The notes under the pieces are model-generated. The model did no database searches. It saw nothing but the letters and a program-made list of their open reading frames with translations, and had not been told where the DNA came from. The translations under genes were made by a program, and so were the position numbers. Of a stretch of 34,616 nt of DNA, positions 25,064-33,090 are shown one piece after another (position 1 is the stretch's first letter; the number at the start of each line of letters is the position of its first letter). The stretch is from Bacteroidales bacterium UBA1751. Its GTDB lineage: Bacteria; Bacteroidota; Bacteroidia; Bacteroidales; UBA932. The stretch covers positions 2,640 through 37,255 of the forward strand of contig DCHN01000085.1 in NCBI GenBank assembly GCA_002315995.1, in the 5' to 3' direction.

Positions 25064-27253
25064 CTACGGCTCATTTGGAACAACTGCGCTGCTTGCGTTA
25101 TTCACGTTAATTATACTATCTGCAATGTGTGTAATTCTTGTTCCGGATATACGGTCAAGCATTGCATTGATAAATGTGGAATCAGTAGATAGCTTGCCAA
25201 GCTCCAGATAGACACTGCAACCCTTCTCCACCCTCTCGCCGGCACGCGGAACCTGGGCAATAACCCTTCCGCTTCCGGAGAATGTAACCTTATACCCCTC
25301 ATTTTCCAGAATATACAGTGCGTTTCTCAATCCCATACCGCAATAGTCGGCCATTATTGTATCCTGCAACTGACCCAGATCTATTACCCTGGCCGGAATT
25401 TGCTTTCCGTTATTGACCTTCAACTTCTCCAGTACAACCTTCTGGTCACTGCTACGAGCCTTTGAAAGAGCCGGATAGCCTATCCTGTACTCCGTCTGTC
25501 CAATGCCCCAATCCTGAGGGGCAACAGAGTAGAGATATTCAGCCATCTTCTTGAAAACAGGTCCAGCCCATGTAGCTCCGTAGAACGTACCTGTTGTCTT
25601 GTCACTATAAAGAACAACTATTGCCGAGTATCTTGGTGCATCAGAAGGGAAGAAGCCCACGAATGTAGCCTGATACTTTCTGTACCCGTCAAAACTGTAT
25701 CCGAATCTGCCATTTGCAATTCTGGATGTTCCGGTCTTTCCTGAAATAGGGAAGATTGAGTTTCCTATTGTTCTTCCTGTACCATTCTCAACAACACTTC
25801 TCAAGGCCTTCTGCATATTTTTCACGGTCTTTTCAGAACATATCTTCGGGTTTATGACCGTTGGCTCGAACTTCTTTACGACCAGACCCTTATGGCAGTA
25901 CTCCTCAACCAAATATGGTCTTGACATCTTGCCATTTGCTGCAATTGCATTGTAGAATGTCAGTGTCTGTAGCGGTGTAACCTGAAGGGAGTATCCTATT
26001 GCCATTGAAGGGAGTGAGGATACACTCCATATCTTCTCTCCCGGGTCATGTATCACCGATTTCGCCTCACCCTTAATTGCAAGGTCATATGGCACTCCAA
26101 CCTTCATCTCCCTGATCCTTTTCACAAACTTCCATGGATCATGAGCGTAGTAATCAACAGCCATCTTTGCAAACGCCACATTTGATGACTGTTCAAGCGC
26201 CTTAAGCACATTGCATGGTCCTATTGCGTGGGTATCGCTGAAGGTGTGTTTTCCGTATGTCCAGTGTCCATTACCCAGGTCCAGATGTGTCTCAAGGGAA
26301 ACCATATTATCTTCAAGAAGGGAGGTGAGAGTTACGGCTTTAAAAACAGAACCTGGTTCACTGGCATGAGCAAGAGCATAATTGTAAACCTCCTCATAAC
26401 GCCCGCTGGAGGTTCTCTTGAGATTCACCATTGCCCTTATTGCTCCGGTTTCAACCTCCATTACTATGGCAGTGGCACCTTCAAGTTTGTTGTCGCCAGC
26501 ATGCAACTGCTCCAGAAGGGCTCTTTGTGCCGCCTCCTGGAAGTCAATATTAATGGTGGTACGTACGTCAAGGCCATCTTGAGGGTCGCAGTTTCTCTCG
26601 TCATTCACAGGAATCCACTCACCACCAAGATATCTCTTCATTTTCTGAAGGCCAGGTATTCCCTTAAGAAGAGAGTCGCAGCTCTTTTCAAGTCCCACAC
26701 CGGCATTCTCATCGTTTATTGAACCAATAACCCTCTTGCAAAGGCCGTTGTATGGCCATATTCTCTTGAACTTGCGCTCTACAATAAGGCCACTGTGTCT
26801 ACTACCCTTGTTTATGAAAGGGAATTTCTTTATATCCTCCAACTCAACGTAATCAACAAGTCGAGTGCTTATTTTCTTATACTTGTTGAGCTTTTCCTTG
26901 CTTCTTTCACCAAGCAGCAACTGCTTGAACTGCGACGCCGTTCTCTCTGTATAAACAGAAGACAAAGCCGAACTCAGAGTGTCAATATACTTCTCAAGTG
27001 TATCCCTATTAATGACCGAGAAGTCCATTCTCAATTCATAATATGGAATTGAAGTTGCCATAGCCCTTCCATCAGTAGCCAGAATATCTCCTCTGAGTGC
27101 CTCAACCTCACTGAATTTGTATGCTATGTCGTCTGACACTATTTCCGGCGGCTTGATATACTGGAGATATACTATTCTACCCAATGCTATTACGAAGCAC
27201 AGGATAAAGAACCAGAAGATTCCATACATTCTTTTGAACAGCAACTTCTCCAT
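25064..27253 (-). CDS. ftsI: Septal penicillin-binding protein 3-type transpeptidase with C-terminal PASTA domain
   Basis: Class B PBP that cross-links septal peptidoglycan with FtsW. A short cytoplasmic N-terminus and one membrane helix (about 10-30) lead into the PBP dimerisation region. The transpeptidase domain has SVFK (catalytic S302, K305), SSN (356-358) and KTG (506-508), so all three active-site motifs are intact. About 65 C-terminal residues (from near ARVIDLGQL) form one PASTA domain, which explains the 729-residue length; this is common in Bacteroidota and unlike E. coli FtsI. It lies between the ftsL-like gene (36 bp) and murE (1 bp). Confidence 0.96.
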   Translation of the reverse strand: MEKLLFKRMYGIFWFFILCFVIALGRIVYLQYIKPPEIVSDDIAYKFSEVEALRGDILATDGRAMATSIPYYELRMDFSVINRDTLEKYIDTLSSALSSVYTERTASQFKQLLLGERSKEKLNKYKKISTRLVDYVELEDIKKFPFINKGSRHSGLIVERKFKRIWPYNGLCKRVIGSINDENAGVGLEKSCDSLLKGIPGLQKMKRYLGGEWIPVNDERNCDPQDGLDVRTTINIDFQEAAQRALLEQLHAGDNKLEGATAIVMEVETGAIRAMVNLKRTSSGRYEEVYNYALAHASEPGSVFKAVTLTSLLEDNMVSLETHLDLGNGHWTYGKHTFSDTHAIGPCNVLKALEQSSNVAFAKMAVDYYAHDPWKFVKRIREMKVGVPYDLAIKGEAKSVIHDPGEKIWSVSSLPSMAIGYSLQVTPLQTLTFYNAIAANGKMSRPYLVEEYCHKGLVVKKFEPTVINPKICSEKTVKNMQKALRSVVENGTGRTIGNSIFPISGKTGTSRIANGRFGYSFDGYRKYQATFVGFFPSDAPRYSAIVVLYSDKTTGTFYGATWAGPVFKKMAEYLYSVAPQDWGIGQTEYRIGYPALSKARSSDQKVVLEKLKVNNGKQIPARVIDLGQLQDTIMADYCGMGLRNALYILENEGYKVTFSGSGRVIAQVPRAGERVEKGCSVYLELGKLSTDSTFINAMLDRISGTRITHIADSIINVNNASSAVVPNEP

Positions 27254-27289
27254 TGAAATACTATTTCGTCAAATCAAGCCGTGGCCTTT

Positions 27290-27724
27290 TTATTCATCAA
27301 TAACTACATGGTAAGCAGGTCTGTGCGGTGGCTCCACCTTTGATTCAAGAGCCTTCAATCTGGAATATATCTCCTCTCTCTTGCTGGCAAACTGAAGTCT
27401 TGATTTCCTGCTTCTGTATTCAGCTTTCAGATTCACAAGCTCCCTTGAACCCTGAACCTGTCTGAGTCTTACACTATCTATTGCAATACTGAGGGTAATT
27501 GAACAAAGCAGAAGGAAACAGACATAGTAGAGGAAAAACCTGTTCCCTCTCTCAAAGAGGCGTTTCATACCTCTTCCCTCAAACAAAACGGCAAGAGGAG
27601 AACGCTTTATTACAACCTCCTCCTCATTGCTGCCAGTATCAACAGACCCCTCCTGTATCTTTTCCGATATCGGCTCCGGACTCTGCTCCAACATCTGATC
27701 CTGATTCTGTTCCTGATCTTCCAT
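27290..27724 (-). CDS. FtsL-like divisome protein
   Basis: A 144-residue bitopic membrane protein. An acidic, Gln/Glu-rich cytoplasmic tail (residues 1-45) precedes a single membrane helix (about 63-85). A periplasmic stretch with coiled-coil character follows (ELVNLKAEYRSRKSRLQF to SRLKALESK). That is the layout of FtsL, which with FtsB/FtsQ activates FtsWI. Sequence similarity in this family is very low; the call rests on architecture and on its place between rsmH (8 bp) and ftsI, the standard ftsL position. Confidence 0.8.
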   Translation of the reverse strand: MEDQEQNQDQMLEQSPEPISEKIQEGSVDTGSNEEEVVIKRSPLAVLFEGRGMKRLFERGNRFFLYYVCFLLLCSITLSIAIDSVRLRQVQGSRELVNLKAEYRSRKSRLQFASKREEIYSRLKALESKVEPPHRPAYHVVIDE

Positions 27725-27732
27725 TGCAAAAA

Positions 27733-28674
27733 CTATATTTTCTGTGCAACTCTCAATTTTGCACTTCTGCTCCTCGTATTGAACGAAATCTCCTCTTCAC
27801 AGGGAACAACCGGCTTCCTTGTAAGAAGAATAAAAGGAGATTCAACTTTTCCGTAAAAATCTTTTTTCTGCTCTCCGGCAACATTCCCGCATTTGAGAAA
27901 ATTTTTCACCATTCTATCCTCAAGCGAGTGATATGTTATTACAGAAATAATTCCACCATGTTTCAGCGACTCCAACGCACCCTCAAGAAACATCTCCAGT
28001 GAGCGCATCTCCTGATTCACCTCTATTCGAAGAGCCTGAAAGAGTTTTGCCAAAAACTTGTGCTCATTAAGCGGATTGTAAAACCCCTTCACTGCCGCCG
28101 CAAGATCTGCTGTGGTTCCAATGCGCTTTTTCCCTCTAGCTTTAACCACCGCTGCTGCTACTCTTCCAGGAGAATCCACCTCACCATACGTCCCAAAAAT
28201 ATACTCCAGATCCTTTTGGTCATATTCATTCACAACCATGGACGCATCTGTGTGGGCCAGCGTATTCATCCTCATATCAAGAGGCGCATCATATCTGAAC
28301 GAAAAACCTCTCTCCCCAACATCAAACTGATGCGATGAAACTCCCAAATCTGCGAGAATTCCATCAACACCATTACATCCATTATACTCCATAAAGTTCT
28401 TTACGAACCTGAAGTTGTTATGAACAAGGGTAAGCAACGGGCCACCGTTCTCACCCTCCAAAACTGCGACATTCCCTATTGCATCGGAATCCCTGTCAAA
28501 TGCAAACAAATGCCCGCCATCTCCAAGCCTTGAAAGAATCTCCCTGCTGTGTCCGCCACCGCCAAAGGTGGCATCTATATAAAATCCATTGCTTTTGACC
28601 TGCAATGCATCCACGCTCTCCTTCAGAAGAACCGGAATATGATACGAAACAGGTTGAACTGCATCACTCTTCAT
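27733..28674 (-). CDS. rsmH: 16S rRNA (cytosine1402-N4)-methyltransferase RsmH
   Basis: SAM-dependent methyltransferase that modifies C1402 in the decoding centre of 16S rRNA (older name MraW). The start SYHIPVLLKESVDAL and the SAM loop YIDATFGGGGHSREIL (about 31-47) are characteristic. LADLGVSSHQFD and GFSFRYDAPLDMRM form the family signature, and the protein ends FNTRSRSAKLRVAQK as RsmH proteins do. 313 residues. It starts 12 bp after mraZ. Confidence 0.97.
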   Translation of the reverse strand: MKSDAVQPVSYHIPVLLKESVDALQVKSNGFYIDATFGGGGHSREILSRLGDGGHLFAFDRDSDAIGNVAVLEGENGGPLLTLVHNNFRFVKNFMEYNGCNGVDGILADLGVSSHQFDVGERGFSFRYDAPLDMRMNTLAHTDASMVVNEYDQKDLEYIFGTYGEVDSPGRVAAAVVKARGKKRIGTTADLAAAVKGFYNPLNEHKFLAKLFQALRIEVNQEMRSLEMFLEGALESLKHGGIISVITYHSLEDRMVKNFLKCGNVAGEQKKDFYGKVESPFILLTRKPVVPCEEEISFNTRSRSAKLRVAQKI

Positions 28675-28686
28675 AGTGCAGCCCTC

Positions 28687-29142
28687 CTATCCTAATATTT
28701 TCTCAGCAAGAGCAACATACTCCTCCTCTGCCATAGCAGAGTTTTCATACCGGCTCTTTGACCATACCTGTATCTTATCATTGACCCCGACAAAAAGAAC
28801 ATCCTTTGACCCGGCATCAACTCCAACTCTCTTCAACATATTCGAAGGAATGGTTATTCTGCTCAACCCAGCAGAAGGCTCCAGAACGGCAACACCCCTC
28901 ATATATTCTCTCCAGAAAGCAGCATGCTCCCTATTGTACATATTCAGTCTGGAATGAAGAGCGGCAGAAGTCTCATTCCACTGCTCCATTGTATAGATAT
29001 CTATGCACGAATCAAATAACGACAGCTTCGCAACAAGAGCAATCTTTTCACCCTGCCCGAACGCACCACGGAAGGGGGCTGGAAAAACCAGTCTCCCCTT
29101 GTCGTCTAACTTCGTACTATATTCTCCTATAAACTGAATCAT
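28687..29142 (-). CDS. mraZ: Transcriptional regulator MraZ
   Basis: First gene of the dcw cluster, encoding an AbrB-like DNA-binding protein made of two tandem swapped-hairpin domains that forms rings. The first repeat reads FIGEYSTKLDDKGRLVFPAP and the second contains LSRITIPSNMLKRVG. Length 151 residues. In characterised bacteria MraZ binds tandem repeats upstream of its own gene and controls the cluster; three such repeats are seen here (29184-29220), so autoregulation is likely. The start codon at 29142 is preceded by AAAGGATGA. Confidence 0.95.
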   Translation of the reverse strand: MIQFIGEYSTKLDDKGRLVFPAPFRGAFGQGEKIALVAKLSLFDSCIDIYTMEQWNETSAALHSRLNMYNREHAAFWREYMRGVAVLEPSAGLSRITIPSNMLKRVGVDAGSKDVLFVGVNDKIQVWSKSRYENSAMAEEEYVALAEKILG

Positions 29143-29161
29143 GTATTATTATCATCCTTTG

Positions 29162-29220
29162 CAAAATTACTAATTCTTTTACAAAATTTTCCAAATATTT
29201 CCACAATTTTCCACAATTTT
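29162..29220 (-). promoter_or_regulatory. dcw promoter with tandem MraZ operator repeats
   Basis: On the minus strand, TGGAAAATTG, TGGAAATATT and TGGAAAATTT follow each other with an exact 10-bp period (TGG at 29213, 29203 and 29193). This is the layout known for MraZ sites: short TGGnn units separated by 5 bp. Downstream, TAATTTTG (29169-29162) is an exact -7 box 20 bp before the mraZ ATG. A TTTG overlapping the third repeat sits 22 bp upstream of it and may serve as a slightly distant -33. A bound MraZ would cover the promoter, which fits repression. Confidence 0.7.
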
Positions 29221-29251
29221 CTTTTTGCAATCTCAAATGCCACTATAAACG

Positions 29252-29288
29252 ATTCTGCCCCGCTTGCAGAATGCAGGCGGGGCAGAAT
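29252..29288. repeat. 17-bp inverted repeat with 3-nt loop after the M49 peptidase gene
   Basis: ATTCTGCCCCGCTTGCA (29252-29268) pairs with TGCAGGCGGGGCAGAAT (29272-29288) across a GAA loop, all 17 pairs forming with one T-G. It lies 48 bp after the peptidase stop codon. Neither side has a T run, so it is not a textbook intrinsic terminator. It may block RNA decay or assist termination between this gene and the dcw promoter. Confidence 0.85.
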
Positions 29289-29336
29289 TATATAACGCCG
29301 TTGTTCTATTTCCAAACAGCCGAAGAAAATATCACT

Positions 29337-31415
29337 CTACAGAAAAGAGTATTTTGCTCCAAGTTCCATCATCTGATCAAGGTAGCTGCAACCATATTCA
29401 ACCCTATAATCCACAACCTTTCCATCTTTTTCAACAGGAACAATAGTAGGGTTTATGAATCCCTTGTACGGTTTGATTTCCAAAGATGCATATCTCTCCC
29501 TGACCTCCTTATGAAGTTCAGGATCAATATTAATTGCATATTTTTCAACCAAAGCCTTACCCGCAGCATAATCACCTTCAGACTTTATTCTCTGAACCTC
29601 TGCCAAAAGCTTTCCAAGAAGGGCTCTGAGAGCCTGATAGTCATTGATCACAAAATATCTCTTTCCATCACGTACCTTCTGTTCAATAACATCTTTTTCA
29701 GCGCCTGTTACGCTTGCCAGTCCATTCTCATAGCACCATTGCGCAATAAGTTTACGGTCCTGCATATGGGATTCGGTATTAGGCCTTCCTAGCTCAACTC
29801 TTGCAAACTGTGTAAAGAGACCATTGACCATCTGGCTCAGATACTCTGCCTTATATGCCTGGTCATCAGGAACAATTCCCAGTTCAACCATTTTAGGATC
29901 GGCCAAATAGTACAAGCCAAAGAGATCTGCTCTGGCCTCCTCCAACGTTGAGTTGTACTCACCCAAAGCATTTGGTGACACTCCAGGGAGAAGCTGTCCT
30001 GAACCATGTCCAAGGCACTCGTGGAGATCTGTATGAAGGTCACTGGTAAGATTTCTGTACTTCTTGAGAAGAGCCATATCATTCTCATCCCAATAGAACT
30101 CGCTTGTAACGCTCTTAGGGCTCTCGTCAGCTGCCTTGTTGTATGCATCGGTAATATTTGCTATGGTAACTGACTTTGAACCATACTCCTTCCTTATCCA
30201 GTTTGAGTTAGGAAGATTGATTCCAATAGGAGTTGAAGGGAAGCAGTCACCTGCAATGCAGGCAACAGTAATAACCTTTGCACTCACGCCCTTTACCTCG
30301 GCCTTCTTGAATTTCGGATCAATTGGGGAGTTATCCTCAAACCACTGCGCATTGGCACTTATGACCTCTGTTCTATGAGATGCCTCAACATCCTTAAAGT
30401 TCACGGTTGCCTCCCAAGAAGCCTTTCTTCCCATAGGGTCGCCATAATCCTCAATGAATCCGCTTACAAAGTCAACAATTGAAGCGGTATCCTGAACCCA
30501 GGTGATGTTATACTGGTCCCACATCTTCAAATCACCAGTTCTGTAATACTCAACAAGTTCATCTATACATTTCACTTGAACATCGTTCTGCGCATACGCC
30601 TTAGCCCTCTCCAAGTGTGAAATAATCTCCTTTATTGCACCACCATAGAGACCATTGGCACAATAAACCTGCTCAACGACCTTTCCATCAACCTTTGCAA
30701 GACGGCTGTTCAAACCATACGAAACAGGTTTCTCATCCTTTGGATCCTCCATTGCTGCATAGAAAGCCTCAACCTCCTGCTTTGATACGTTTCCGTCATA
30801 GAAGTTGGTTGCAGATGCAAGCACAATATCCTTGTCTGAAGCAGGATATCTTCTGTGAAGCCAGCTCTCCCTATTGTAAATCACATCAAGAAGCTCCTCT
30901 GCAGAAAGTTTAGCTCCCTGGAAAGAGAGACCATTGGCACTTGCCGCATCTTCTCCATAGTTGATACTCTGAAGAAGAGATGCAAAATACTCCTTTGAAC
31001 ACTCAGGGAAGAATTTATCCTCAGAATAGTGGTGATGGATGCCGTTACTGAAGAAGACTCTCTTGGCATAAACCATGAATTTATCCCACTCTGCATCCTC
31101 TCCCTCAACTTTACTGCCGTTTGCAGCAATAACTTCCTCAAGAGTCTTTCTTATCTTGAGGTTATACTTGAAGTTCTGATCAAAGAGAATATCCCTTCCA
31201 CACTTTGCAGCCTCGCTCAGCTCATATATATAAGCCTTCTGTTCAAAAGAGAGCGAATCCCATCCCGGTATCTGATATCGGAGAATCTGTAGGTCTGCAA
31301 ACTGATCAATGCCATATTTGAAATCCTGCGCCTGCTCCTTGGAGCAATTGCAGTTGCAGGCACTTACTGCGAGTGCCAAACCGCATGCCAATGTCATAAT
31401 TGATAATAGTTTCAT
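29337..31415 (-). CDS. Dipeptidyl-peptidase III (M49), lipoprotein
   Basis: Zinc exopeptidase that removes dipeptides from the N-terminus of oligopeptides. HECLGH (465-470) is the hexapeptide form of the zinc/catalytic motif known in Bacteroides M49 enzymes, and EEARAD (492-497) supplies the third ligand. I chose the ATG at 31415 (MKLLSIMTLAC), which opens a lipoprotein signal peptide ending in AVSAC. This predicts a lipid-anchored protein at about 692 residues, in contrast to the cytosolic eukaryotic enzymes. An upstream in-frame ATG at 31451 would sit in the promoter region. Divergent from the DUF486 gene. It probably works on peptides imported into or produced in the periplasm or at the surface. 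Confidence 0.93.
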   Translation of the reverse strand: MKLLSIMTLACGLALAVSACNCNCSKEQAQDFKYGIDQFADLQILRYQIPGWDSLSFEQKAYIYELSEAAKCGRDILFDQNFKYNLKIRKTLEEVIAANGSKVEGEDAEWDKFMVYAKRVFFSNGIHHHYSEDKFFPECSKEYFASLLQSINYGEDAASANGLSFQGAKLSAEELLDVIYNRESWLHRRYPASDKDIVLASATNFYDGNVSKQEVEAFYAAMEDPKDEKPVSYGLNSRLAKVDGKVVEQVYCANGLYGGAIKEIISHLERAKAYAQNDVQVKCIDELVEYYRTGDLKMWDQYNITWVQDTASIVDFVSGFIEDYGDPMGRKASWEATVNFKDVEASHRTEVISANAQWFEDNSPIDPKFKKAEVKGVSAKVITVACIAGDCFPSTPIGINLPNSNWIRKEYGSKSVTIANITDAYNKAADESPKSVTSEFYWDENDMALLKKYRNLTSDLHTDLHECLGHGSGQLLPGVSPNALGEYNSTLEEARADLFGLYYLADPKMVELGIVPDDQAYKAEYLSQMVNGLFTQFARVELGRPNTESHMQDRKLIAQWCYENGLASVTGAEKDVIEQKVRDGKRYFVINDYQALRALLGKLLAEVQRIKSEGDYAAGKALVEKYAINIDPELHKEVRERYASLEIKPYKGFINPTIVPVEKDGKVVDYRVEYGCSYLDQMMELGAKYSFL

Positions 31416-31448
31416 TCTGTAAAAAATTAATTGTTCACTCCTGATGCG

Positions 31449-31478
31449 CAAAGATAGTCAAAAAAGATACTATCTTTG
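31449..31478. promoter_or_regulatory. Symmetric divergent promoter (inverted TAnnTTTG boxes)
   Basis: CAAAGATAGT (31449-31458) and ACTATCTTTG (31469-31478) form a perfect 10-bp inverted repeat with a 10-bp centre. Each arm carries TATCTTTG, an exact -7 box pointing outward: plus strand at 31471-31478 towards the DUF486 gene, minus strand at 31456-31449 towards the M49 peptidase. Clear -33 TTTG boxes are absent. Both genes probably start here and could share a regulator that binds the dyad. Confidence 0.6.
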
Positions 31479-31498
31479 TAAGATATAGACCTCATATT

Positions 31499-31870
31499 AT
31501 GAATAAAGGATTAGCAACAATACTTCTTCTTCTACTGTCAAACATACTTATGTTCTTTGCATGGTACGGGCAGTTGAAATATGACTTCAAGAGTTTGCTC
31601 CCGAAACTTGGAATATTTGGAATAATCCTCATAAGCTGGGGTATCGCCTTTTTTGAATATTGTGTTGCCGCACCCGCCAACAGACTTGGGCATAAGGATT
31701 TTGGAGGCCCTTTCTCAATCTTTCAATTAAAAATCATACAGGAAGCCATTACCTTGCTCGTTTTTATGATTTTTGCAGTGCTTATTTTCAAAAACGAACC
31801 GCTTAAATTCAATCACATACTTGCCTGCATCTTCATAATGCTTGCCGTAATTTGTGTTTTCTACAAATAG
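31499..31870 (+). CDS. DUF486 (DMT-superfamily) small membrane protein
   Basis: A 123-residue inner-membrane protein with four hydrophobic helices (about 5-22, 35-55, 75-97 and 103-122). The motif region WGIAFFEYCVAAPANRLGH, followed by FQLKIIQE, is characteristic of DUF486 proteins, distant relatives of small multidrug-resistance/DMT transporters. Substrate is unknown. It starts about 20 nt after an exact -7 box and is first in a plus-strand run with the clostripain-like and symporter genes (41-bp gap to the next). Confidence 0.85.
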   Translation: MNKGLATILLLLLSNILMFFAWYGQLKYDFKSLLPKLGIFGIILISWGIAFFEYCVAAPANRLGHKDFGGPFSIFQLKIIQEAITLLVFMIFAVLIFKNEPLKFNHILACIFIMLAVICVFYK

Positions 31871-31911
31871 AAGATTGTAATAATTAAACAGGAAGTTTAT
31901 CATAGAAAAAG

Positions 31912-33084
31912 ATGATACGTTTCAACAATAATAAATCATTCGTTTTTTCAACTCTTCTTGCGGTAACCTTGATTACAGCAATATCCTGCGAAGCCGTTCA
32001 CGGGAAAGAGGAGGAGTTTGAAAAAAAAGATAAAACACTACTCATATATTTTGCAGCAAACAATAATCTCGCTTCATCCTGCGACTATAGCATAAGACAG
32101 CTCACACAGGGTTATATACCATCTGACAATGGCAATCTCATCATTTACACCACAAACACCAATGACCCGGCAAATCCTGTTCTGATACATATCAAGGGCG
32201 AGAATAACAAAGTCATTCTTGACACGGTTTATCGCTTCCCTACCCAAATTTCCACTCTACCCTCCACTCTTACCAGTGTAATGAACGTTACAAAGACTCT
32301 CTTCCCCGCAGATGAGATGTCTCTAATTCTATGGTCCCACGGAACAGGCTGGCTTCCTCAAGGCTATTATTCCAATCCAGAAACCAAGAGTTTCGGTTAT
32401 GACTATGACGGAGTTTCAAGTGACGCCTACGAGATGGAAATAATTCAACTTGCTTCTGCCATTCCGTATGAATTGTCATTCATTATTTTCGACGCCTGTC
32501 TTATGGGTGGAATAGAGGTTGAATATGAACTAAAGGATGTTGCAGACTACATCATAGCCTCGCCTACTGAAATTCTCACCTCCAGTTTCCCTTACGACAA
32601 GATTATTGAACATATATTCAAGGAGAAGAGTGATCTGGTTGCTGTAGCACAGGAGTATTACAACTACTACTCTTCATCTGGAGAGGTGAATCCATACGCC
32701 ACAATAAGTCTGGTTGACTGCTCAAAGTTGGAAGATGTTGCGCAAAGTGCAAAAAGCATCATTGCAAACAACAGAAGTAAAATCAAGGATATTGACCGAA
32801 ACAAAATCCAGCAATATTTCAGATCCGACAGACACTGGTTTTATGACTTGAAAGATTTTCTTGCGGCAATAGCGGAGCCAGGTGAAATTGAAAACTTCGA
32901 CACTGCACTCAACAATGCCGTAATCTATAAAGCTGCAACTCAATGGTTCTTTGAACTTAAAATTGACCCTGAACATTTCTGCGGCCTAAGTTCGAATATT
33001 CCAACTGATTATGAAGTTAAAGCCAATGCAGCATACGCAAAACTCCTTTGGAATCAAGATGTACAACTTATAGAAACAGAATAA
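31912..33084 (+). CDS. Clostripain-like (C11) cysteine peptidase, lipoprotein
   Basis: A 390-residue secreted peptidase. A lipoprotein signal peptide ends at the lipobox TAISC near residue 27, so it should be lipid-anchored outside the cytoplasm. The catalytic dyad is H143 in WSHGTGW and C196 in FDACLMGG, both in the caspase-like fold pattern of family C11, whose members cleave after basic residues. The activation and calcium-binding features of true clostripain cannot be judged here. It is followed after 6 bp by an amino-acid symporter gene, so protein cleavage and uptake of the products may be linked. Confidence 0.9.
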   Translation: MIRFNNNKSFVFSTLLAVTLITAISCEAVHGKEEEFEKKDKTLLIYFAANNNLASSCDYSIRQLTQGYIPSDNGNLIIYTTNTNDPANPVLIHIKGENNKVILDTVYRFPTQISTLPSTLTSVMNVTKTLFPADEMSLILWSHGTGWLPQGYYSNPETKSFGYDYDGVSSDAYEMEIIQLASAIPYELSFIIFDACLMGGIEVEYELKDVADYIIASPTEILTSSFPYDKIIEHIFKEKSDLVAVAQEYYNYYSSSGEVNPYATISLVDCSKLEDVAQSAKSIIANNRSKIKDIDRNKIQQYFRSDRHWFYDLKDFLAAIAEPGEIENFDTALNNAVIYKAATQWFFELKIDPEHFCGLSSNIPTDYEVKANAAYAKLLWNQDVQLIETE

Positions 33085-33090
33085 CACACT

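Noticed and set aside
25064..28957. Frameshift or truncation in the dcw cluster
   Set aside because: Each gene has full family length with intact active-site motifs (for example SVFK, SSN and KTG in ftsI; GGGGHS in rsmH), so no damage is visible.
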